A DNA stretch of 64,000 nucleotides. It comes from Glandiceps talaboti. Its lineage: Eukaryota; Hemichordata; Enteropneusta; Spengelidae. Under the pieces are notes generated by a model, which saw only the letters and a list, made by a program, of their open reading frames with translations, was not told the origin of the DNA and ran no database searches. The stretch's first letter is position 1. Every line of letters starts with the position of its first letter. The translations under genes were made by a program, and so were the position numbers. This document shows, piece after piece, positions 13,136-24,279 of this stretch. The stretch lies in NCBI RefSeq assembly GCF_964340395.1, contig NC_135569.1, positions 16,448,519-16,512,518 of the forward strand, in the 5' to 3' direction.

Positions 13136-14229
13136 GAAAATCAAAATATGCAAGATATGGAATGCCACCTACTATGGCTTCACAATATCATGCACAACAT
13201 TTAGAAAGTTGAACGTCATTTTAAATGTCTGGTGCTGAACGATACGCAGTGATCATGGCGCCCTCTGGAGAGACACTCCTACCATTGTACGCAGGTTGAT
13301 TAGCGCCATACACGGCCATACGATTGACTACTGCCGTTTTTTCACGGAAGTTGAAATGTGGTAAACATATGCATATTTGGCATTTCAGGGGTTGTCTCTC
13401 CGTGATCACTGTATTCCATTCCACGTAAAATCAATTAATGAATATGGCTTCGTACAAATTTAAATCGAAGCCAGCGGTCGTCGGGAGATGCTTCACTGGT
13501 AGAATCTATGGGCTCGATCAAATCCGACATGACGTAGTTGGCGTATTCACATAATACTAATTAATATGCAGTAATTTTCCCACGAATCGGCCATATTGAA
13601 TTTACGAAGACTAAAAGTAAGCATGACTCTGTTGTTCACCCTGCATTTTTACCTGTAACTTCAGTTTTTACCTCTAACAACAGTCCATATTCATGAGCAT
13701 GTGTTCTGGTATGGTATTGTGAAAGTATTGCTGTAGTGTAGATGTATAATTTGCTTATAATGCAGAGTTTTGCTGATGTGATGTCACGATGCATGGACAA
13801 TTCAAACTCGAGTAGTTCATTTCTCATTTCTCTAGTTCTTCGCCCCCATTTTGGTAGTCAATATAGCATGTTTACGATCGAACTGAGACTAAAACCATCG
13901 ATAGTTCGGCAAGAATTATGATACACTCCCAACAGTTTAAAACTAAGACCAAAACCAGAACTTCAAAATCAACATGTACAATGTACAAATCAAGAACAGT
14001 TTTTCGTAACACAGACTCTTCATCTGTCAAAGTTGGCGGAGGAAATACATGGAAGTTGAAATAGTATCAATGACGCTATGTTATGGTATGGTACAGAGAA
14101 GTGTTTTGATTTCCCGCAGTGCCGATGTCTTTGAAACCCCACTTACAGATCCCACTGGTGAAATTTATGCAAAATAATGTTGTGAAGACCACAGTTATCA
14201 CAATGTATCTAGTTCCCTCAAACGGGACG
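13136..14229. other. Non-genic stretch, nothing recognised
   Basis: Slightly GC-richer around 13240-13480, where open frames on the minus strand (13221-13424, 13636-13827) show no family motif. Confidence 0.45.
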
Positions 14230-14254
14230 AGTCAACACAATCGATAGTAATGCC

Positions 14255-14440
14255 AGCCCAGCGGCCCATGGCTGCTAAAACTTAATGCTCGACTGAAAAT
14301 TATGGAAAGACCTGCCCAACTGTACTGGCAGATTTTGCTGCAATGCAATAACTTTAAAAATTATGCTTCAAATTGTTAAAAGACAGATTGCATTCCTCAA
14401 AAAACAACTGTTTTGAACAATGTTTAGCTTTTAATCAGTT
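14255..14440. repeat. Solo arm related to the foldback at 67-1272
   Basis: GGAAAGACCTGCCCAACTG, CTGGCAGATTTT, TTGTTAAAAGACAGATT and CATTCCTCAAAAAA occur in the same order as their diverged counterparts at 168-300. No inverted partner is seen nearby. Confidence 0.5.
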
Positions 14441-14842
14441 AAAAGGGTCCATGGAGAACACCGTGTGCTTCAATTATATCATTCCTTTTTTATCTACACA
14501 GATATGATTGCCCTAATAAAAAAGTTGCTGAAAAAATTGAGAAAAGGTAGAAAGAAAGGTAGGTAAAAATGTATCATTTTATTGGCAAGTAGCTGTTGAT
14601 ACGTAAAAAGTAACTGATGATATCTAGGAATGAGACTCCAAAATCTGTCAATGATAGAAACATACTGGTTGAAACAAAGAATTTTTAAGAACTTCCTGAA
14701 AGGTAGCCAGGAAAATATTGCCGAGTAGCCACCTCTCTGCTAGTCACTATCATTAGACACATTTTCCACATTTGAATAATGTCTGTTTCAATTAGCCACA
14801 TGGAAAAGTCATTAGCCACAAACGTTGGAAATATTACATTGT

Positions 14843-16573
14843 TAGCACAACTGAACTGAGGTTCAGTAGTGCTATAGGGATAGTCCGGTGTCTGTCTGTC
14901 TGTCTGTGTGTGGATATGTGTGTGTGTGTGTGTGTGTGTGTGAACAACTTAAATTCAAAAAACGCTGAACTGATTGCCATGATATTTGGTGGGTCCATTA
15001 CCCTCTGTGTCTAGTTGGGAAATTGTTCAAATCAAAATGATAGCATCACAGGTGTGTGATTTAGGTAAAAAAATGTGATTTTTGCTCAAAAAACTTAAAC
15101 TCGGAAACTACTGGGCAGATTGGTGAGAAATTTGGTGGGAACATTCTTAAGGTGTAAAGTAAGATTTGTTCATGACATGATGATTCCATCAGTGATATGC
15201 AAATTAGGGCTAAAAATGTGTCTTTTTAGTCCTCGCCGGACAAAGTCCGGGACGGGACTTATAGATTGGGTTGAACAGATCTCATTCAAAGTTGGTATTA
15301 GGACAGTGTTCTATGACATACATGTACATGTGCATATTCATTGTTGTTGTGATACGATCCAATATGGCTGCCTGGCAGCCATTTTGTTTGCGATTTTTCT
15401 ATGTCCAAAGCCATAACTCAGACATGCTTGAACAGATCACATTCAAAGTTGGTATTAGGACAGTGTTCTATGACATACACATGTGCATATCCATTTTCAT
15501 CGTGATATGATCCCCCATACCCGACCAATCCTTTATTGTTGTAGGCATGTTCCATGTCAAACAAGCAGACACAACACATCTAAGTCTGTTTGTTTTAGGT
15601 TCACAAATGTTGTTGCGTGATCAGAGTAGTGATAATTCCTTAAAAGCCAATCATAGCGGGGGCTATGTCATTCTCAATGACTTGTTGGTTAAAAATCTAT
15701 CATTCCAAAACTACTGAGCAGATTGGGCTGAAATTTAATGGGAATGCATCTAGGGATGTATGGATGAAGAAATATTAAGCATACAATGATTCCATGAGTG
15801 ATATGCAAATTACTAATTAGGTGTACAAATGTTCATTTTTGGTCAAAAACTTATATCTCAAAAAGTACTTGGTCACCGAGTCTGAAACTTAGTGAGATGT
15901 TTCTGAAAGTGTTATTCTGTAGATTTTCTTCAAAACATTTTGAGAAAATTGGCCTTAGCAACCATGACCACGCCCTTAGCAATAACCAAATGGCAGTGTA
16001 TTTTGGTCAAATAACAACATTATCTGGTAGGCAAATGAGTAAACATTCAAAAAATGTATGCAAATACCCTAGCAACCATGTCTATGCCCATAGCAACAGC
16101 CAAATGATCACGTATTGCAAAGATAACAACAGGGAATAATAGACAATTGAATAAACATTCAATAAATGTATGTAAATTTGCCTAGCAACAAGACCAAGCC
16201 CATAGCAACAGCCAAATCATCATGTATATTGCAAAGATAACAACAGCAATAGCAATAGAGACGAATAAACATTCAAAAAATGTATGCAAATGTCCTAGCA
16301 ACAAGACCACGCCCACAGCAACAGCCAAATGATCACATATATTGCAAAGATTACAACGAGGGTTAATAGACAATTGAATAAACATTCAAAAATATATGTG
16401 AATATATCTAACAACATGATGATAGCATATATCGTAAAGATAGCAACATGGTAGGATAGGCAACTGGATAGTCATTCAACAAATGAACACTTCTTGTTAG
16501 CATGGACTACCATATGGATAAACATTTTAAAAAACTGTACAGTTGTGCGACAAGGCCATTGGTGGTATTTTTT
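14843..16573. mobile_element. TAGCACAACTG-family element, long copy with a nested insertion
   Basis: The left end is TAGCACAACTGAACTGA followed by GTTCAGTAGTGCTA, which together make a terminal hairpin. Next come GTCTGTCTG, a (GT)n run, GATTGCCATGATATTTGG and GTGATTTTTGCTCAAAA blocks. The right half holds about four diverged units of roughly 115 bp (GCAACAAGACCACGCCC, ATAGCAACAGCCAAATGAT, TATTGCAAAGATAACAACA, AAACATTCAAAAAATGTATG). The right end has CAGTTGTGCGACAAGGCCATTGG. Other copies or pieces lie at 22851, 23382, 29861, 44140, 48486 and 50718. No transposase is seen. A second family is inserted at 15229-15687. Confidence 0.75.
15229..15687. mobile_element. GGACTTATGG-family element nested in the TAGCACAACTG element
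   Basis: Starts AGTCCTCGCCGGACAAAGTC and ends CAATGACTTGTT, the same ends as at 21358-22408. It has one to two of the internal units with AACAGATCTCATTCAAAGTT and GATCCAATATGGCTGCC. The host element resumes right after it with the ATCATTCCAAAACTACTGA phrase. Confidence 0.75.
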
Positions 16574-17150
16574 AAAAATTGTCTCGAGTTCTGTTATTTT
16601 TTGTCATATTATGTTATTATTGTTATCGTGAGCAGTAACAGTCATACTAAACCTTGCCTCCATCAAAATCTTGACTTTATCATGCTAAAATGAATTTTGC
16701 CAGTTTACTTACATAGTATTTCTATTTGAGATGCAAAATTTGAATTGATATTGTAATGTTCCTTCCTACATTGAATTAACCAATTCGTCACATCTTTTTA
16801 ATCCTTTTTCTCCCGAGAGGGTACAAGTTGGGAGAAAGTCAAACAAAATTTCTTTGAGCAATACCACTGACCAATCTTTGCACTGTATAGACTTGTGTTT
16901 TTATTTTGTAAATTTATTTGGATGTTTTTATTCTTGGTAAAAGAAATAATCCAGTTATTCAGCAACTCTTTATCATATAATAGAATGACAAATTTAATAT
17001 TACAATTGGATACATAAATATTGTTGTCACAGTTACAATTGGGGATTAGCAAATCTATTTTTAAGCTGATTTAGGCCTAATAAAAAACTTTGTGGTTCCA
17101 GTTACGCTTTCCAATTACGCTCAATTTTGGAATAGGTGGGTAGGTTGATT
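16574..17150. other. AT-rich stretch, nothing recognised
   Basis: No gene or repeat family recognised. Confidence 0.5.
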
Positions 17151-17153
17151 TTT

Positions 17154-18861
17154 AGTCTGGATTGGGTTCCATCCATGTGTCCGTCCGTCTGTCCGGAGCC
17201 GTTTCTTGGAGATGCCTTGACCAATTTTTTTCAAACTTGGTACAGGGGCAACATACTATGGCATACATATGCATGTCAATTTGTTCCTGATACAATCTAA
17301 TATGGCCGCCTGGCAGCCATTTTGTTTGCGAATTTTCCATGCCCAAAGCCATAACTCAGACATGCTTGAACAGATCTCATTCAAAGTTGGTATTAGCACA
17401 GTGATCTATGACATATCCATTTTCGTTGTGATACAATTCGATATGGCTGCCTGGCAGCCCTTTTGTTGGCGCAGTTTTCATGTTGAATGGTTAATTCCAT
17501 GACATCATTTTGAAGAGTAGACATGTCCCATGTCCAACGAGGAGACACAACATGAGTAGGCATGTTCCATGTCCAATGAGCAGACACAACATATCTAAGT
17601 CTGTTTGATTTATGTTCACAAGTGTTGTTGCGTAATCAGAGTAGTGATATCAAAAACAACCATATGAGGCCAAACAACATTAACCAGGTTTGAAAATGAC
17701 AACATAAACTGCCAGTTCCTTAAAACCAGTGTTTCCGCTGACCACTCGCAAAATCGCAAAATGCGAATAAAATCAGCATTTGGCGAGAATATTTTTGATA
17801 CAATTAGTTAAACTTGCGAAGCCAATTTAGAATAGGGCACCTGAAAATCTATGCGTAATGCTTGTGGTTTCTTTGTCGCAACGTGGAATATCCATAATTT
17901 AAACTACATTGTATTACATTTAGAAGGAAGTGTACACAAATCATAAAATTGTTACATCAGTAATGCAAATAAATGTCATATCAAACTGAGTTCCGTGACA
18001 TGAAGTATGAACGACAGTGCAAACTTTCAATTTGACAGAGATACAGTTGTAAAAGTGTTTGATCCAAATTTTATGTCGCTGATCTGAGGAGAACTGTTAA
18101 CACTGATAAAACTGATACATAATGTGCAAACCATGTTCACCTCAGACGAAGAGAATGGTGTAGTGAACAGTAGTGAACAGTAAATTCACGTTCGATCTAG
18201 TAACGAAGCTCAAAAAGAAAAAAAATCAGTTTTAGTGAGAATGAAATGGTGACGTGGCAGTTTGAATTTATCTAAGTGAAGTTTTCAGGAGAGACTGTCC
18301 AAAGATGTGGTCCATTTGATCATCGCTTCACTCGTGAGGGAAGATGCCTCACCGTAATGGCCGTGCTATCGATGGAAACCCTTTCTCACCACATGTTAAT
18401 AAGTAACCAATCATGTGGATAAGTTATGATAATATCGCGTAGTTTCTAAACTACCCAAGACATGCTCTCCACATCAGGAAATGGTCATGGGGCACATGAA
18501 ACTGCTGAAACGTTATGCATACGATGGGTCATATTCAAATTTCACAGGTCACACTGCACATTGAGATTTAGAAAATAGTTACAATGAGAACTGACTAAAA
18601 CCTAGATGTCTGGCGCTACAACTTTGAAGCAAAGATGAGAACCATACGTTTGCCAACATGACATGAAAAATGTATGTAAATAAACAGTAAAAACATGCAA
18701 GTTTGCGCTATTGTCTTTATTTATATAAGTTCATTTTTATTGCAAAAGTTTGGCTAATTGAAAGTCTGGTTTGGCTGGTAATTGTTAGTAAATTTTTTGA
18801 CCCAGAGGAAACTGTTAAAACCCAATCATAGTGGGGACTATGTCATTTTCAATAACTTGTT
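17154..18861. mobile_element. GGACTTATGG-family element split by a hAT-like insertion
   Basis: The left part (17154-17726) has ATTGGGTTCCATCCATG, CCGTTTCTTGGAGATGCC, two internal units and TGCGTAATCAGAGTAGTGAT. The right end (18815-18861) is TTAAAACCCAATCATAG and AATAACTTGTTT. Between them lies an unrelated 1,088-bp insertion. No coding frame is recognised. Confidence 0.75.
17727..18814. mobile_element. hAT-like non-autonomous transposon
   Basis: The insertion starts CAGTGTTTCCGCTG and ends CAGAGGAAACTG, whose complement is CAGTTTCCTCTG. This is an imperfect inverted terminal repeat of the hAT type (CAGTG...). TTAAAACC lies at both sides (17720-17727 and 18815-18822), a 7-8-bp target duplication in which the last C may belong to the element. 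Interrupting a known repeat family confirms the borders. No transposase frame is visible. Confidence 0.75.
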
Positions 18862-18895
18862 TATTTTATTTTATCTTATTTGTTTTCATGTGTGA

Positions 18896-19115
18896 GTGTC
18901 TAGTTCAGTTTTTCCAAATGGTCTCTGTGTTATTGATTTCTTCCTATCAGATATACAACCATTACAGATTGGAAGACCAGTTTTATATAGTCTTTTTAAG
19001 TTGATGTCAATTTCCACATCTACTGTTTCTTGTGAGACATCACAATTTTTTGCGATTTTATTTTTTTTCTTGAATACGTAAAAAAAATGTTGGTGGGGTC
19101 AAGTAACCAGAACTA
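18896..19115. repeat. Dispersed repeat, copy 2 (pairs with 4247-4490)
   Basis: Same block order as 4247-4490, with substitutions and small indels. It lies just right of the split GGACTTATGG-family element. Confidence 0.75.
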
Positions 19116-19523
19116 AACAATTAATTTTTTTATGCCTATATATAACAATGTAGATGTACCGACAAGAGTATCATAAATTCAGTACAAGAGTACCTTTCAA
19201 TTTAAAATGTAGAATCAACTTAAAATTATTGTCATGACAAGTAAACAAGATTTTGATGCAGCTTGTTTGTGAACTACTTCAAATAGTCTTACAATAGCAC
19301 AACTGTCTCACAAAAAAATACAAAAATAACAAGACTAAATTGACACACTGATGTGCACTGCATGCCATAAGGACAATAGTGAGATGATGTTAAACCTATT
19401 CTACACTGTGGTGGGTGTCGTCTCTCCAGTGAGGGCTATACACTGACACTAGGGTGGAACTAGACTTGGGCTACATGATAGTATATGATGTATATAATGG
19501 TGAATGTTATGTTTTTTTTACAG

Positions 19524-19573
19524 AAGTCGAAATGATAGAGATGATCACAATCCATGAAATGCTGGAGAAAAAG
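19524..19573 (+). CDS. Possible small alpha-spectrin exon
   Basis: An acceptor TTTTTTTTACAG and donor AAAAAG|GTAACT bracket 50 bases that end in phase 0, matching the phase-0 start of the exon at 19948. The peptide VEMIEMITIHEMLEKK would fall where other alpha-spectrins have the end of helix A before an AFL...EDLGDS helix-B start. It lacks the conserved Trp, so this is a tentative call. Confidence 0.3.
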
Positions 19574-19947
19574 GTAACTAATAAATGACTTCATTCATTC
19601 ATTAGTCCCTTGAAGGAGGAAACTAGATACAAATGGGCTCCATCTATATGTCCATTCACAATACTCATTTTATCATGCAAGCTATCATTTGAGACCTGGA
19701 CTCTTGGCCATGACCTTCAGGGTCAATTATCAACATCAGTCCAATTTCTGCCGATCACAGACACATTTGTAGTACTTACATATTGCCAATTCCTTGTAAA
19801 TCATGTTTACAAGTAATATTGAAGACAAGAATTATACACAAACATTAGTTTTGGTCCTCATATAACTTTTACTACATATTACATAATTATTACATATTAC
19901 TACAGAACTAAAAAAGAATTGATGATCACAACTATTGTTTTTTGCAG
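19574..19947. repeat. Intron with a dispersed TGACCTT-type repeat
   Basis: Holds CATGACCTTCAGGGTCAATTA near 19708, a member of the family at 3726-4080. No exon is seen. Confidence 0.45.
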
Positions 19948-20058
19948 GCTTTCTTAGCCAATGAAGATCTTGGAGACTCCTTGGACAGTGTGGAAGCTTT
20001 GATTAAGAAACATGAAGACTTTAAAAAATCACTTGCAGCACAAGAAGAAGAGATCAGT
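19948..20058 (+). CDS. Alpha-spectrin exon, helix B region of a pre-SH3 repeat
   Basis: TTTTTTGCAG|GCT opens and AGT|GTGAGT closes a 111-base exon of 37 codons, phase 0 on both sides. The peptide has [20 protein letters not shown] and SLAAQEEEI, almost the same as the vertebrate alpha-II repeat with [20 protein letters not shown] upstream of the SH3 domain. In spectrin these residues form the helix B stretch of a three-helix repeat of about 106 residues in the cytoskeletal heterodimer. Confidence 0.88.
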
Positions 20059-20319
20059 GTGAGTGAAAATAGTTCAATTTTATTGCTTTTCATACGGATG
20101 GAAATATTGGATTCAAAACTTTGAATATAGAAATGAAATCAAAGATTACAGACTCAAAGACCAATGTAATATATCATGGTAATTATTTATTGCATGATGT
20201 GTAAAAATAATAAAAGAATTATTGGATGTATACTTCCAGTGTGCAAAATGTATGCTTAGCATAATTGGTACAAATACCCTGTGGCAGATATAGTAAATTC
20301 TTTTGTTTTTATTCTACAG

Positions 20320-20400
20320 GCACATGTTGACTTTGCCGTTAAACTTGTAGAAAGTGAACATTATGCTGCAGAAGATGTCTCAGAACGTAGAGATACTGTA
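20320..20400 (+). CDS. Alpha-spectrin exon, helix B-C of the same repeat
   Basis: TCTACAG|GCA and ACTGTA|GTAAGT bracket 81 bases (27 codons, phase 0 on both sides). The peptide AHVDFAVKLVESEHYAAEDV continues directly from the previous exon, matching the family pattern FA-KLI---HYA-EDV--RRD. Helix C, the rest of this repeat and the next repeats were not found downstream. Confidence 0.85.
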
Positions 20401-21095
20401 AGTAGATTTGACACCCTTGTTTTGTTCAGAGATTTCAAACACCAAGTCCTGATAAAAGTCAGTTAGTTTACTTCTGGAAATATGTAGACAATAAAATTGA
20501 TCCTTCATACAAGGTAAAATTCTCCCAACATGTCAAATGGTACTATCACTCTCATAAAGACATAAATGAACATTCTTTGTTATTTTAAAAGAAACTTGTA
20601 CAGGCAAAATTGGCTTCACATTTTCTGTGAGAAGATTGGTCGTGAAAGACTAAGTTTATATTATATGAAATCTATGAGAAATCTCAGTGTATTGAAAATG
20701 GTTTGGTATAGACAAGTTGACAATATTACAAAGTCTTAGTAGAATCCAAGGTAGATAATTAAAATGAAATATGTGTGATGTCTTAGAAAATGCTATACTA
20801 GACTGAAAGGTCCATCACTGTTTTTGCTTCTTTAACCATTCATGAGTATTATGTAAGCAGATCAACAATGAAGAAAACTGAGTTATGTAGTGTTATATAC
20901 TAAAAACCTTTGTTATAGTTTTTTGCCAGATGTGCCAAAATTCATGTCAATATTTTAGTTACAGTCGCTAAAAGAACCTAGCTTTAGTTCCATAGGCAAT
21001 CTTGTAATGGTTAAAGTATTAGTGGTTAGGTTTTCATGTTGATATTTGTCTAACATTATCTCTTCACCTTCCGTAAAGAATGTTATATTTTAGGG
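20401..21095. other. Intron-like stretch, nothing recognised
   Basis: No spectrin exon could be read here although the next part of the repeat (helix C) would be expected. AT-rich, no repeat family recognised. Confidence 0.5.
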
Positions 21096-21102
21096 ATGAA
21101 AA

Positions 21103-21103
<1 letters not shown>

Positions 21104-21145
<42 letters not shown>

Positions 21146-21160
21146 TTTGTGTTTGTGTGT
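21104..21160. repeat. (GT)n microsatellite
   Basis: About 20 GT units followed by TTTG variants, next to ATCACCATCTACAAAATTACT, a phrase found near some TAGCACAACTG-type repeats. Confidence 0.95.
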
Positions 21161-21357
21161 GTCTATATCACCATCTACAAAATTACTGGCTAAATTCAAA
21201 CAAAATTTTGTAGACATGTTCCGTAGGGTAATGGCAAGATCTGATTATGTTTTGGTAAATATCCTAAGCATGCTTCAAATTCATTATAACTTGGTACATA
21301 CATTTGTGATACCTAAGTGCATCTGTCCTGAAAATATTATCGATGTAGTGTTTAGTT

Positions 21358-22408
21358 AGTTCCCGCGGACGAAGTCCGGAACGGGGACTTATGGATTGGG
21401 TTCCGTCTGTCCGTGCGTGCGTCCGTGCGTCCGTCCGTCCGCAGCCGTTTCTTGGAGATGCCTGGACCGATTTTTTTCAAACTTGGTACAGGGGCAACAT
21501 GCTATAGCATACATATGCACGTCAATTTGTTTTATGATACGATCCAATATGGCCGCCTAGCAACCATTTTGTTTGCGAATTTTCCCTGTCTAAAGCCATA
21601 ACTCAGACATGCTTTAACAGATCTCTTTCAAAGTTGGTATTAGGACAGTGTTCTATGACATACATGTGCATATTCATTGTTGTCATGATACGATCCAATA
21701 TGGCCGCCTGGCAGCCATTTTGTTTGTGAATTTTCATGTCCAAAGCCATAACTCAGACATGCTTGAACAGATCTCATTCAAAGTTGGTATTAGGACAGTG
21801 TTTTATGACATACATGTGCATATCCATTTTCATTGTGATACGATCCAATATGGCTGCCTGGTAGCCATTTTGTTTGCGAATTTTCATGTCCAAAGCCATA
21901 ACTCAGACATGCTTGAACAGATCTCATTCAAAGTTGGTATTAGGACAGTGTTCTATGACATACATGTGCATATCCATTTTCGTCGTGATACGATCCAATA
22001 TGGCTGCCTGGCAACCATTTTGTTTGTGAATTTTCCATGTCCAAAGCCATAACTCAGACATGCTTAAACAGATCTCATTCAAAGTTGGTATTAGGACAGC
22101 GTTCTATGACATACATGTGCATATCCATTTTCATTGTGATACGATCCAATATGGCTGCCTGGCAGCCATTTTGTTTGTGAATTTTCCATGTCCAAAGCCA
22201 TAACTCAGACTCCATTTTCATCGTGATATGATCCCCCATACCCAACCAATCCTTTATTGTTGGAGGCATATTCCATGTCCAACAAGCACACACAACATAT
22301 CTAAGTCTGTTTGTTTTAGGTTCACAAATGTTGTTGCGTGATCAGAGTAGTGATAATTCCTTAAAACCCAATTATAGCGGGGACTATGTCATTCTCAATG
22401 ACTTGTTT
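21358..22408. mobile_element. GGACTTATGG-family element, longest copy with internal tandem units
   Basis: Starts AGTTCCCGCGGACGAAGTCC, then GGGACTTATGGATTGGG, GTCCGTCCG runs and CCGTTTCTTGGAGATGCC. Inside are about five tandem units of roughly 150 bp with GATACGATCCAATATGGC, GCAGCCATTTTGTTTG, AAGCCATAACTCAGACATGC and TTCAAAGTTGGTATTAGGAC. It ends TAGCGGGGACTATGTC and CAATGACTTGTTTT. The frames crossing it repeat the same peptide and are not genes. Confidence 0.8.
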
Positions 22409-22850
22409 TGAAAAGATATTGGCATAATTTCTGAAGGCCACAAAAAGAAAAAAAATTGTTTCTATTCAGGAAATGTTGTCGAAAGTGGTGCGACTGTATC
22501 AAAATTTTCTAACAAAACAACTGGCTCAATTGAAACTAAATTTAGTACACGTATTCCATAGGGTAGTGGCAAGAACTGATTAGGTTTCAGTAAATATCCA
22601 TGAATATTAATGAGTAATTTATGCAATTAATGGTTTTTGGTAAATTAGGCTATATCTCAAGAATTTATGCTTCAAATTCAATATAATGTGGTGCATACAT
22701 TTGCGATACCAAAGCGCACCTTTCCTGAAATATTATTGATGTAGCATTTACTTTTAATAAGTTATTAGGCTTATTTTCAGTAGGCTGCAAAAAAAAATGT
22801 TTCTGGTCAGGAAATGTTGTCTAAAATGGTGCTATGATATGATTTTTTAG
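22409..22850. repeat. Two related blocks with GGAAATGTTGTC
   Basis: CAGGAAATGTTGTCGAAAGTGGTGC at about 22466 resembles the phrase near 22807 (CAGGAAATGTTGTCTAAAATGG), together with ATTTAGTACACG and AATATCCATGAATATTAATGAG repeat-like text. Otherwise unassigned. Confidence 0.45.
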
Positions 22851-22888
22851 CACAACTTAACTGAGGTACAGTAGTGCTATAAGATCAC
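22851..22888. mobile_element. TAGCACAACTG-family left-end fragment
   Basis: TAGCACAACTTAACTGAGG and CAGTAGTGCTATAAG form the terminal hairpin of the family. The element stops within 40 bases and the SH3 cassette begins at once. Confidence 0.8.
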
Positions 22889-23381
22889 CCTATTGAGACT
22901 AGATGACAGCTATGTCATGTTATAAAGTTTTACTGTAAAAATTGACTTTGTTCATTGTACTACAAGTATACCATTCTGAGCTTACTGAACTACAGTATTA
23001 TTTGTTGTTAGTGAAAACCGTTCCTATTGTAGTAGATGAACAAACATTTTGAGCATTTTGTATGTACATGTATATATAGTATTTCCCAGAATATTAGGTT
23101 TGTAAATATGTTAGCACATTGCTAAATTCTTACTATATTGTTTATGGTACAGCAACAAGAAGAACCCATTGGTAATGATGTACTGGTAGGCAAGGAATGT
23201 GTACTAGCCGTGAACGATTATGTCGAGAAGAGTCCTCGCGAGGCGTCCATGAAGAAAGGTGACGTCCTGAATCTCGTCAATAGTGCTAACAAGGTAATGT
23301 CATTCCTTTACATTTCTTATGTTATGTCATGTATGCTGACTAGTGGGCATTCCATTCCATTTTATCGTTTCATTTTTTTTA
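22889..23381 (+). repeat. Duplicated SH3 first-half cassette (copy 1)
   Basis: From CCTATTGAGACTAGATGACA to the TTTTTTTTAGC before the next element end, this matches 29355-29862 almost base for base, including both introns' flanks and the exon. It lies between two left ends of the TAGCACAACTG family. Confidence 0.85.
23153..23293 (+). CDS. Alpha-spectrin SH3 first-half exon, copy 1 (out of order)
   Basis: TATGGTACAG|CAA and AACAAG|GTAATG bracket 141 bases (47 codons, phase 0 on both sides). The peptide includes [20 protein letters not shown] and [14 protein letters not shown], matching the alpha-spectrin SH3 pattern [20 protein letters not shown] / KKGDILTLLNSTNK up to its usual exon border. 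The ALYDY motif is AVNDY here, so its first Tyr is Asn. The exon lies 2.7 kb upstream of the repeat (26005) that should precede it. Confidence 0.88.
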
Positions 23382-23790
23382 GCACAACTGAACTGATAAG
23401 ATTCATTAGTGTTATAGGCATTGCTAAGTGTCTCTGTCTGTCTATCTGTCTGTCTCTGTGTATGTCAGTCAGTGTGTGTGGGTGTGGGTGTGTGTGTGTG
23501 TGCGTGCGTGCGTGTGTGTGTGTGTGTGTGTGTAAATGAGCTAAAGTCAAAAACTGCTGTACTGATTGCCATATCTTGTGGGTGCATATTACCTTGCATG
23601 TCTGGTTGGGAAATACCTCAATTCAAAATGATTTTATCACCTGTGTGTGATTTGGGTAAAACAAATATGGTGATTTGGGTAAAAAATGTGATTTTTGGTC
23701 AAAAACCTTAAACTCCAAAAGTAGTGGGCAGATTGGGATTAAATTTGGGTGAATCATTCTTCAGGGTGTTTATACTAATTTGTTGAACAT
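23382..23790. mobile_element. TAGCACAACTG-family 5' fragment with (GT)n
   Basis: TAGCACAACTGAACTGATAAG, GTGTTATAGGCATTGCTAAG, GTCTGTCTATCTGTC, a long (GT)n/(GC) run at 23463-23534, then GATTGCCATATCTTGTGGG and GTGATTTTTGGTC. It fades into other sequence at about 23790. Confidence 0.8.
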
Positions 23791-23797
23791 GGTATAA

Positions 23798-24279
23798 CTC
23801 GGGTACATTACGGTCTGTGATTGTGTATAAAAACAATGATATGGTTAAAAGGTAAGATAGCATCTCCCAAACGCTATGAAATTAACACCAGTCCTTATGA
23901 TCACTACATACTATTCTTTTGAATGCTAGTGAAATTGTTTTCTGTATGCAAAATGTGGTGATGACGTCATCATTTAAGTATCAAAAATTACACGTTTTGG
24001 AACTATCAAAACCGGGAGGACAAAGACTCCAGAAATCGCCGAATTGAGACATTATACATTATTTTCGGTTGTTATGTTACAATATCTAGGTAGAAAGAAA
24101 TTTCTAAATTAATCATTTTTTAGTAAATTTGATGTTGAAGTTACCATTGTTATGCAAATATAGGTAAAAAATAAAGATAATTAGTCATACAACGAAAATG
24201 ATTAATTTAGAAATTTCTTTCGTTGTATGACTAATTATCATTGTTTTTATACACAATCACAGACCGTAATGTACCCGAG
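23798..24279. repeat. Nested inverted repeats (perfect 43-bp outer arms)
   Basis: 23798-23840 is the exact reverse complement of 24237-24279. Inside, 24093-24119 is the exact reverse complement of 24195-24221 (27 bp), and 24181-24197 pairs with 24218-24234 (17 bp, TTAGTCATACAACGAAA). The right outer arm overlaps the start of LINE-like coding sequence. Confidence 0.9.

Noticed and set aside
15120-15510. 98- and 79-codon frames, and similar ones at 17269, 21648 and 22075
   Set aside because: They are translations of the GGACTTATGG repeat family, with the same peptides in different copies and frames.
23362-23711. Cys/Val-rich frames over the GT tract
   Set aside because: Caused by (GT)n inside a transposon; no independent support.
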